Assembly: GCF_034702125.1 (NCBI RefSeq)
Contig: NC_085861.1
Span: 55,725,363 to 55,789,362 of the forward strand
Source: Engraulis encrasicolus
Taxonomy: Eukaryota; Chordata; Actinopteri; Clupeiformes; Engraulidae
Length of the DNA stretch: 64,000 bases
Reading direction: 5' to 3'
Below the pieces are notes generated by a model. That model saw nothing but the letters and a program-made list of their open reading frames with translations, did not search any database and was not told where the DNA came from. This document shows, in pieces, positions 12,101 to 24,100 of this stretch (the first letter of the stretch is position 1; each line of letters opens with the position of its first letter). A program made the position numbers and the translations under genes.

Positions 12101-15100
12101 AACTTGCGTTCATTCGCGTTCATTTGTTTCTCTGTGTTGTCAACGAGGCGCGAAGCACAGCATGCTGGGAGCTGTAGTCCGTTTCCGACCAGATTGGCAC
12201 AATTTCTATTTTTCTTAAAAGGGCAAAAAATGACTTAAGATTTTCACAGGTAGTAGTTCATCCTATTGTGTACGCTGAAAAATGGTGTTATAGTTCCTAG
12301 TCATATCTTTTTGGGATTTTTTTAAAAACTCGTCTATGGGAGTTTCAATAGGGTCGCCCTGGTGTTTGGAACGTAACCGCTAGGATCGCTGTTTTCCACT
12401 TTCCCTCCCAATACAAAGAGTAGACCAAAATGTATCCTTGATTTTGACTAAAGGTGTAATAATGGCCAGTTGTGGTTCTACACTGATTCTCTCCCTGGGC
12501 GAGTGTCCAGAAGCTCCCATCACCTCCCAATGTGCTCTATGAGACCCATGAGTGCAAAATATGTCTGCTCCCGTCAACCCATAGATGAAAATCAAAGAAA
12601 TGTCTGTAAAAAAATGGATTAACCCATTGATACTGGATGTTGCGTTGCGCAACATTGGCCCTGGCGCCTGGAGCTGCATGACGCAACATTTAGGCTCATG
12701 AGATTTGCGACAATTTTATTAAAAATCTTAGTATGTTAGAGCTGAATGAGCACATTCTAATGCAAGATGAGGGTCTTAGCGTTTACGTAAATGCAACTTA
12801 CTGCATGTTTTATGTGCTTCAGAAGCTGAGATATGTAGGTTTTTATAGGCTGAGGGCAACATCTCTTAAAAAGGGCTTAGGCATTCAGCAGCCTTTTTGC
12901 AGGTGCTTTAGGCATCAATGGGTTAAAACATGTATTACTCTGGATGTATTACTATGGATGAAACTTAGGATGACCCCAAACTTTTCAGCAGTGTATATAG
13001 TCCCCTCCTACAGTTTTAGAATAGCAAACCAAATTTTCTTGTTTTTGTTGTCCACCGACAACAATTGGGCTTGAGACGCAACGATTATTTACTGGTATTT
13101 AAAGCTGGTCCTGGATATGTAAGTATTGGAACATGTGACTGGTAGTTGTTCCTTTTGATCAGCTGTTGAATTTAAGGATGATTGTTCAAAGGTTAGATTA
13201 TAGCAATATATGATTTTAATTTTTTTTGACCTGGGTTTACACCTAAAGCCTGCATTTCTTGTTAAAGATGAAAAATCAACAAAAGGACCAGAGGGCTGTC
13301 TATGGAAGATAAGCATTCCATTTTGAAGCTGAAAAAATTAAGAAAATCAATCCGATCTGTTAGACAAGTATTGGCCATAATAAGTACAACAATTTGGAAT
13401 GTCCTGGAAAAGAAAGAAACTGCTGGTGTACTGAGTAACAGATATTGAACAGGTTGGTCGAGGAAATACAACTGTAGTTGATGACAAGTAATGTCATGGC
13501 ATGGGCACGCATAACGGCTTCTGGAACAAGCTCCCTAATTTGTATTGATAATGTAACTGACAATGGTCGTAAATCAATTAATTCAAATTTGTACAGACAC
13601 ATTTTGCCTGATAAATGCAACCAATCTAATAGGGAAGGTTTAATCATGCAGCAGGATAATGGGACAAAACACTACAAAATATAGGACTAAATCAGGGGGT
13701 GAAGTGAAAGGTTTAGCTGGCCAAATCCATAACTTGACCTTAAGCAAGTAGAGTTGGCATTTCATCTCCTGAAGAAGCGAGTGAAATAAAAAAAAATGGA
13801 AAGAAATTACATCAAAAGCCTGCAATAGCATCACAAATGAAGAATACATTTGGTGATGTCCATGAGTAGCAGGCTTGAGGAAATTATTGAAAAAAAGAAT
13901 ATACCACAAAGTATTACATTTTATTTTCCTTTAAGATGATCTGTTCCAATACTATTGCTCACCTAAAAAATGCTATGGTGTTTTACAAACGGGCATGAAT
14001 CCAAAAGTATTTAACATATCAAGATTCAAATACCAGGAAATAAAAAAATGACATTCTGAACCTTTACTTCATACTCGTGTTTTAGTGGCAAACCTAAATG
14101 TCTTTGATGTACAACAGAAACAAGATAATTTGTCTTGCTGTTCCAAGTATTCTGGAGGGGACTGTAAATGAATTTTCATTGATTAATTGATCATTTCTTT
14201 CCTTTATTTCCACTCTTTTCTGTTACATGTGGTTGGTTTAGCGTGTCCTGAAAAGTTTGCCTGCGCTTCGGGAATCTGCATTGATAAAAGTTTGAAATGT
14301 GACGGTTGGAACGACTGCGGAGATATGAGCGATGAGCGCACATGCCGTGAGTCTTTCATGTTAACTTACCACATACATGCAGGATTTTGTGACGAGTTGC
14401 CAGGTAGTTGAGTGATAGAGCATTGTAGCCGAAATAAACCTTTCTCCAGTGAGTGCCTTAACCCTTTGATGCTAGATGCTGCGTATAGGGCCTACATAGA
14501 CGCAGCATTCAGGCTTGTAAGAGATTTGAGAATTTTTTATTGGAACGTGGGTAGGTTCAAGTTGAATGAACACCTTCTAATGCAAGCAGATGGTCTTACC
14601 CTGGTATTGGTTAACCCTTGTACAGTCTTTGTGTTTGTGTCCCACAGGGGTTATTGATAAGTTATTGTGAAAATGCTCACTAGATGTTGACTAGACAAGA
14701 CAGATGGTGACATGGGAATATGGACACACCGATGCAGTTAGTGTGGGGTGCTCCAGCTCCCCCTTAATGTTGCAACCTGATGTGAGAAAAGCAATGCTCA
14801 TCACAGAAAATGAGCTAAGGGTAGTGAATCTGTTTGACAAATACTTTGGTATCATTTTTTCACAAGCTAGAAACTGAAATCCCAGAGCTCTTAAGGGTTA
14901 GGAGAGTATTAGCCTTTTCAGCATGCATTCTTGTTACATTTGAAATGCAGTCAGGTACTAAGTACCAACACACAGCAGCCAGTAGGGCTGTAACGATACA
15001 CTCAACTCACGATTCGACACATATCACGGTTTTTAACCTACGGTTCAATACTCCACACAATTTTTTAAATGTGTCTTTTTAAATGAATGAATTAGCTTTT

Positions 15101-18100
15101 TATAGTTCATAGTTTTATAGTTTATAGGTAGAAAAAGTTAACAAGTTTTGAAATAACTAGATTGCATATCCTCACAGAAAATGCTGGAGTATGCTTGCCT
15201 GTCATGCATTCATTGCCCTTCATGCAGGCCTTGCCCTTCATTAAGTTTAAGTTGAAGTTTATTTAGCCATATCAACAGTATAAAAAACAGTTGTTAGGAA
15301 TGTTTTTTGGTATGTGTTGCCCTTCATGCATTCACAACAGACAGTTAACCATCTAGAAATGAGGTAAATTCCTGTTTGGCATCTAACATCTTGGCCAAAA
15401 TACATTTTCGCTAATTGTAACGCCTCCCAGTGGTTGATTTGCTGCAAATTCAGTATGCGTCCTCTTGGGTTAGTGCAGTTCATGTGTAACAAATTTTGTT
15501 GTGATTGGATTGGAAGGTGTTGCCAAACTTCCTGTTTGGACCGTGTGTGTGTCATTGTTGTACATTTTGATTGGCTGCTGTGTGTACTGATGCTTTCAGT
15601 TACCGCGCTGGAATTTTTAGCATAGATGCAAGCAACACAGTCCGATGATGTCATCATGAGTAATGCGACATATCCTCTCTTTTTGGAAATCGATTGTTTT
15701 CCCTTTTCCAGATGGACATTCATATTTCTGTAGAATGTGGTCATCTTTATTTTTTCACATAATTTGCTGTTGTATTAGTTGTTTAGTTTAATTTCAGACT
15801 ATGCTACTATGTTACATCAACATTTGTGTGTGTGTATATTATAGCCCACACAAGAAAAAAGGCAAAAAAATTGTTACAAACTGTAATTCTGTTTCTCAGA
15901 GTGTGAAAAGGACCAGTTCGCCTGTGCCAATGGGATGTGCAAGCCAAATTACTGGGTGTGTGACCGTGCTAACGACTGCGGTGACAACAGTGACGAGTTG
16001 GGGTGCAGTAAGTCAACAAGTTACATTCAATACAACCATGTGGCCAATGTAAATGTCTTGGTAGTCATAGATGTAAAACATTAGACTAGAGGTGACACAG
16101 CAATTCGTGACAGCACTGGGAAACGGCACATTCAGCCTACCATCTTGTGTTGGTATTGTAGTGTAGGTAGTACCCTCAGTCCTCCACCTCTTTCAAAAAA
16201 TTGACCGAAACTGTGAGAATATGAAGTAACACATTAATCAAAGACAAGAATTGAAATGTCAGGCTAAATATATAAATCATATGAGTCGATAAAATAAATT
16301 TAAAAAACAAATTACTGTATATTATTTATGTAGATATAGCAACACACTTCAACTATTGTCCTTGTATAGTGTGTTGATGGACATTTTCACATTATTTAGG
16401 CCATTTTTTGACAGAGGTGAGCCTCCTTCTCCATTCATTTCCATTTCTACCTCCAAAAAATTGCTGCCACGTATGGCGTTGAAAAGGGGGTCTCCTCTGG
16501 GCACCTACTGCAAGTCACGCCCTTCTACTTCCGACCCATGGGGCTGTAGCTCGCAAAATTTTGAATGGAAGTGAATGGAGCAAGTCAAGCTAAATCCAGA
16601 TTCCGTTTGGCATGTGCTCTGGATTTCACATATGTTAGCAGTGAATTTTAAATGTTTGGATTGCCGTTGCAAAACTGCCCATTTTCAGCAAGCAAGCAAG
16701 ATTATTTTAGTTTTTGTGCGAAACTGGGCGAGAGACTACAATGTATGCCTCAGGTATTTGATGTGAACCGAGGCTGAAGGTGCACAGCCAGCCCGACCGC
16801 TGCACCGCGGCTGAGGTTGCTCCACGCCAGACATTTCTGTTGTGTAGTCCAAATAATTACAGATTTTTTCACGCATGCAATTCAGAAATCGCTTGACAAG
16901 TGAAGTCAACAGTCACAACATTGGTTATCATTAATTCCAAGGTACAGCATATGTGTGATCTAGGGGGAAATGTGAGGTGGATCGGAATATAGGTTTGATC
17001 AGTCCATTACAGCCCAGTCAAAATGTTTGACTTTCACAGCCCCATGAGCCGACCAGAAAGGGTGGAGAGACTTAGGTGCCCCATTCTAATTTCTCTGGCG
17101 CTATCCCCTCCTTCTTCTCTCTGTGTGGCGTTTGGTAAGGGTATGCATAAGTTGTGCACTACCGCCATCTACAGCGCAAAGGGAACTCCATCATTCTCCT
17201 AAAGTGGTGTTCACCTGACATCACGCGGATCCAGGAAACGTACGGCCTCGCCTTGCTGTGTCTTACTGTAATGGACAATTCTTTTGTAGAGTAGGACTTG
17301 TATCCTCTCCTCTATATTCTCTATATTGTCATTCTTTTTCACTCTGTCGATGTGTATGCAGATGTACTGTACAGCTACAAGTGCACAGACTTACATGTGG
17401 TTGTGTTCGCACATGTATTGATTGCATGCATACTTGTGTATGACTGAACATGTTGACATGAATATTTATTGGTTTATTTTAACTTAGTATTGTGTGTGTG
17501 TTTGTGTGGGTATGGGTATGGGTATGTATATGTGTTGTGTCTGTACTTTGAGGACCCTCTCAAAAAAGAGTGACGAGTAAGAGTGCCATAAGTCAACAAG
17601 TCTTGTTTCCAGATTTGCCAGACTTACGATGTCCACTTGTTGAAAATGTAAAAATGTGAAAAACCAATTAATCAAATTAAATTGATGGAAACAGCACAGC
17701 AGGCAAAGATGATTGGATAAGCCCCAGTGCTAATGTATCATTTGACTTGAAAATTGTTGCAGTATCTTCAGAAGAATTTGAAAATACAGTTGTTAATGCA
17801 ATATTAGAATGCAAATAGAGGTTAGACTAGCTTCAGGGCCCCCCTTGAGTCTCGGGCCCCTGGGATTGGGCCCAGTAGGACCGTGCAGTAATCTGTCTCT
17901 GTCTGATCCAGGTTGTGGGGAGGACGAGGTGAAGTGTGGCGATGGCACATGTGTTCCCCAGAACGCTGTCTGTGATGGCAAGAGGGACTGCGCTGACAGC
18001 AGTGATGAGGCCTCTTGTAAAGAATGTAAGTAAAGTCCAGTTCAGTCAAGTTATGAATGTAAGTCAAGTTAAGTTAAGTAATCTGCCTTCGCAATGGAAT

Positions 18101-21100
18101 TCTCTTTTCTAATTGGCTGACGGGAGTGACCATTAATTCTGTGGAACCGGTCAAGTGTCCTGGACGCGTGTAAGTTAGACGGGCATAGAATCTTCGTTTG
18201 GAATGCCGACAGTATCTATGGGATAACTCTGTATGAATCATGCACTTAATCTATGGAAAATTACATAATCACACCATCAGCATTCCATGTCCAACGTAAA
18301 TGCTTAAACACATCCGATAGCGTCTATGTTGCTGACTAGATTCTGCTGCAGTTGGCATGGTTCCTACAACTTTACAGGCAGTAAAAGGTAAAAAAAAAAC
18401 ACCCTACCCTAATGGCAGATATGCGGGATAATGGCCTTTGAGGTTGACTGGTTCCACAAAGTTAATGGCTTGTTGGAGGCATGTCCGTCTCCATGTTGAA
18501 GATGAAGTCTCCTGTAAAGATTGTAGGCTAAGTCAAGTTGAGTTGAGGTGAATTCACTGTGTAATATTTTTAGCAGCGTATTTTCAGATGATTTAATGCT
18601 GCCCATTCACAAATGTTGCTATGGTCTGTAGACATTACTGTATTATTTAGTAAATATTCATGAAAATATCAAATTTGGCAATAGGCAGCACAGCTTCATT
18701 GAGCAGCATAGATGTAATACCTACTCTGGCCAACATCCTGACCTACACAGTGCACCTTTATATATATATTTAAATTGTTGTTATTGAGTTTCACATATAA
18801 ATCATGCATCAAAAAGATCTAGAATGAAGTACACACTGCACCTTTAAAGGTCACTTTCAAACAGCTGCTCTTAAAGGTCCAGTGTGTCATTTGTGAATGG
18901 TCATACCAAAGAAAGTGGATCTAACAAGAAGCGTCATTTTATTTATTTTCCGGTATCCACTTTATGTCGGGTGAACGCCCCTTTAGGAGACCTTCGTTTA
19001 GGAGACCTTCGGAGTCCTGAGGTTGAGAATAAATCAAGTCCCCTTAGCGCTGTAGATGGCGGTAGCGCACGTCTTGAGCAAACACCTCAAAAATAGAAGA
19101 AGAAGGAGGGGACAACGCCCCCTTAGGACACCCAACTTGAGCCCACGCTTTTGCATTGAGTGGGCGTGGTTTGCGTTATCTTCCTCTTATCCAGTATTTT
19201 TGGTCATACATTCTGAAAAATAAGCCACTAAAAACGTGCATAGCCTACATCACATTAATTTTGACAGCATTTTGAGGCACTTTTGAATTTGTGAACTATA
19301 CACACTGAGGGCATATTGTATGCAGCAAACTGAACATAAGGGAGTCAACAATGGAGTTTGGGTGAGTGGCTCTGACAACACAGTTGATTGGGCTACAAAT
19401 GTTCAGGTCTGAGTTCACTTTCTCGGTTTTCCAGCTTCTGGGATCTGCACAGACTTCACTTTCAAATGTAAGGACGGCAGCTGTGTGAACAAAATAAATG
19501 CTGAGTGTGACCGTGAAAGGGACTGCTCTGATGGATCGGATGAGGACGGATGCAGTAAGTCAAAGCAACCCTTGTTTTTTGAAGTCACTTTTCCTGTTAC
19601 TTTGGCATTGGTGTGTACATAATACTGTATGTGGTGTGCCTTAAACCATTTTAACATAAGGCACTTGCAAAAAACACTTGCTAAATGGCCAGGGAAAAGA
19701 TGCCCTCTCAGTCTATAAAAATCTAAATATCTCAGCCTCTAAAGCACATAAAAAACATGAAATGAGCAAAGCAAGGATCCTCATCTTGCATTGGAATGTC
19801 TTCATTCAGCTCTAACTTACCCACATTTTTTAAATCTCAAATTCAATGAGAAAATCTCAAAAACCTCAAATGGCATGAGCCTGAATGCTGCGCCCACTGT
19901 TGATTTTCTTTTTAGTAACTTTCAGATTATTTCCAACATTTATGCTAGTGGCCATTCAGAAATGTCAACTTTTCCATGAGCAGTTACTTCGACCATGAAT
20001 TTCTTTTCCGTATGGTAACAATCACACTGAACGCAGATTGCTGTAATCCACCGCACCCTGCGATTGTAACTCATATTTTGGTTGCTAACAGACCAAACAC
20101 AGATTTTTCAAAAGTCCCCCGAGAATTCGGATGTTTTTAGTAGAGCAGAGTAGAGTAGCATACTTTTATCAATCCCGAAGGAAATGTAGGTGTCTGTCAT
20201 CTTACATAAATACACAAAATTTGCATAAAATACACAAATACAAGATTACATAAAGACCTAATACACATTGTACATTGCAGTAAACATACAGCACACACTT
20301 GAGTACAACAATCAGTCTTACAGCAGTAACCTTCTCATTTAATTAATTCACTTATGCTATTTACATAACATAGTTCATGTTCAGGGAGGGCATCAAAACT
20401 GTGCATGAACACATGTATAATGTTGTGCTTAACAAAAAAAATAATTAAAAAAATTCAATGAAAACAATTACCGGTATTCAAAAATATATATTTAAAAAAT
20501 GCGAAACAGCGACGTCAACACGGCAAAACTGAGGGCTCCACACGTTTCAACAAGCAAATTTTTCTGTCTATTTTCAAGTGAAAACACCCAGTCAGTCAAG
20601 TCAATCTTAATTGATACAACCAATACCAGAAAGATTTTCTTGATCTGATAATGGGTCACTTGGTCAAACATAGCTGGTTATCTTGGTGAAACAGTGGTAC
20701 AAAAAGTAAAAGTGAAAAACCCTGCCCAAAATTCCCTCCAACACAGGTTTGACCTCTCCAAGTAACTGGCTGTGACTCAATATCAGATAAAGAAAATGTC
20801 TGTAAAATGCTTGTATTGGCAAGTGTTTTAGGTCTCAAAATTCTAGTGAGTTATTGGAAGACTTTAACGTTCAATTAAGATTGACATGACTGGGCATTTT
20901 TACTTGAAAATAGACAAAAAAATAATCTTGTTGAGATATGTGTGGGGCCATCAGTTGTGCCGTGTTGACGTCAGGTGGCTTGACAGCTGACATTGCTGTC
21001 GGACAACATCTAGAATGATATTTTAGCACATAATTCTACATGTGTTCATGCACAGTTTTGATGCCCTCCATGAAAATACACAATGAAAATCCACGAAAAT

Positions 21101-24100
21101 AAAGACAATGCATAAATGAGAAGGTGAGTGCAAACTTTTGGCCTGTACTGTATATATATATATATATTAGGGGTGGGCATATATTAATTTCACTGTAATT
21201 ATGAAATTAATCTAATAAATTAATAAGTATAAGCACACAGCACTTAAAGCAGCTGGATGTCAGGTCTATATGGTCTTCAGTTCTTCAGTACTGTATATAG
21301 ACACAGTAAAACGTACTGACTTAAGTTAAACACATTGGGTAAACCTCTATGTAAAGTAGGTAGGAATTATTTATTTATTTGTTTTGTTGTAAAAGTGTAA
21401 ATGAAAAAAAGAAATAAAGGCAAAAAATTTTCCCTAAACATATATATATATACTGTATATTAAAAAATAATGATATGCCTTGTGCTGATAATCAGTGCGA
21501 AATACGCTCACTTTCATTGACAAACAACAGAAAAAAACATGCCTTGTGCTGTAAGATATGGGTTTGGTGGTAATTTGTCCTTTTCCTGTAGTGGAAAAGT
21601 TGATTTTCTGTTAACTTGTTCAACCACCTCTGAATTTCTATTATAATCATTTTTGATGTGAGTCAAGGCTTTTTTCTTTTCTTTTTTGCAGGTTGTGGAA
21701 TACGCCCTTACAAACACAACCGCATTGTAGGTGGCCTGGACGCAGACATTGGGGAGTGGCCCTGGCAGGTTAGCCTGCACTTCCAGACTCATGGCCATGT
21801 GTGTGGAGCCTCAATTCTGTCACCCACCTGGCTACTCTCCGCTGCCCACTGCTTCCAGAGTGCCGATCCCAAGTGAGTTACACATTTCAATCAATCAGTC
21901 AACCAATCAATCAATCAATATTATTTATTTACTGTACCACATTACCATACATAACTGTCATTCAATGTGCTAAAGAGAAGAGAGAAGAAAAACTATATTG
22001 CATTACAGATAGTAGATAACTAACTATCACCAAAGGCAGATGAGAATAAAGCTGTTTTTAACTTCTTTTTAAATCAAGATACTTTTGGGGCAGTTCTAAT
22101 ATGGAGAGGAAGCTGGTTCCAGCATTTGGCAGCAATGACAAAATGCCATTTCACCCTGTCTGGATTTGACCCTAGGCACAACCAGTAGAGGAAACTCTGA
22201 AGACCTAAGACAGGGGTGTCAAACTCAAATTGACTGAGGGACAAAATCAAATCTGGAATTAAGTCGTGGACCGAAATATTTATTTAAAAAATGTACTGAA
22301 ATTCTGCGTGCATGCACTTAATACTCATATTTCAATTTCACCCACACACTGATTTCCATCATATATGGAAGATCAAAATTTGATCATATTTAATGTGTCT
22401 TCACATATTGTGTTGCATATGTGTGTTAGCTATTTCACTGTCCTGGGCCCACTCATATTCCTATGACACACCAAAGTCATGTTCAAGTCTTGTTACGTTA
22501 TACAATAAGCGTGCAAGTGGGCCAACTGTATTACACAATTGAAATGATCTCGCGGGCTAAATACAATTATTCTTTGGGTCCTGACCCTAAGACATCTATT
22601 AGGATAATATTTCTCTAGCATATCTACAATATATTTAGGGCCTAAGCCATTTAAAGACTTAAACTCGTTCTAAATCTCACTGGTTGCCAGTGTATAATGA
22701 CCTAGTACTTGAGTGATGGGGTCTCTTTTCTTTGTTTTTAGTTAGAATTCTAGCTGCACCATTTTGGATTAGCCTGACTGCCTGAGTGCCCTTTGAGGAA
22801 GACCTATAAGTAGGGTATTGCAATGGTGAACTCTACAGGTAATACAAGCATTTGGGTTACACATGGAATCGTTCCGTATATAGAAACAAAAGTACGGTTC
22901 CGTATTGAGCTGAAACGAAGTTTGGTTAATATGCATGAAACATCTAAGAAATTAAAAAAATTATGGGGGAGGACCATCAGACCCCAGCTGTACACTGTGC
23001 AGTCTGTCTTTGTCTTTTGGAATGTTTTCATGATGCTGTATCAACAGGCATGCCAATAAAGCAAACTTGAACTGAACTAAATTTATAGTGAACCCAGTTT
23101 ACGAGCACAGTTTCTGTACTATGACGTGGGTGGAAACCAGGCTGCAGATTATTTTAGTCGCTGATCAGAAGCAGGATTTTTCAATATAGTGTGATCACTT
23201 CAGAAAGACCCGATTTGCCTGGCCATTCATTCATCAAAATGAAAATAAAAAACAGTAGAGTTCTACGCTTTTTTCTGTTGACAGGTACCTTGAGGCTAAA
23301 AACTGGCAGTCCTACAGCGGTCTCCGAGATCGCGTGAAGGTTTGGGACGAGGATGTGCAGAGGCGCAGCATCAAGACAATCGTTCCACATCCGCACTACA
23401 ACACCATGACCTTCGACTACGACATCGCTCTGCTGGAGCTCCAAGAGCCGCTGGAGTACACCAACCTGATCAGCCCCGTCTGTCTGCCAGCCAAGTCCCA
23501 CGTGTTCCCAGCTGGCATGCCCTGCTGGGTGACTGGGTTTGGAAAGCTACGAGAAGGAGGTGGGTTTTTATATATAGAGGAGACAAGAGGGCTCTGCAAA
23601 TGACCTTGGGTCGGAATCAAACCCGGCTTGCCATTGTAGTAGTCGAGTGCCCAGCCGTGTATGCCACGGCTAGGCCAGGTATTGGATTTCTTGACATACC
23701 TGTATCTGTGAAATGGGACACATTTGGACCACACGGCTTTGTCACAAGATGAAGGAGTTTCAGTCTAAACTCAATTTTGTCAAAGTGGCCTCATTTACAT
23801 GAGACATTTAATTCCGAATTGACTCCATTTAATTCCGAATAAAACTTAATTCCGCTGAATCTGAATTAAGTTTATTAGAAGTAAGTTATAGTCAAGTAGT
23901 AGAAATTCAGTCTTTGAATGTCACTCAATGTCGGTAGACAATTACGAACAATTATTGGTGATGATGTATGGTTGGTGATGTATGATTTTGTCACAGGACG
24001 TCTTGCCGGTGTTCTACAAAAAGCAGAGGTCAAGATTATAAATGATACGGTGTGCAACATCGTGACCGAAGGCCAGGTCACCTCAAGAATGATGTGCAGC

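Noticed and set aside
23580..23700. tRNA gene (GGTCGGAATCAAACCCGG resembles a T-loop)
   Set aside because: No acceptor or anticodon stem could be formed; more likely part of a tRNA-derived SINE.
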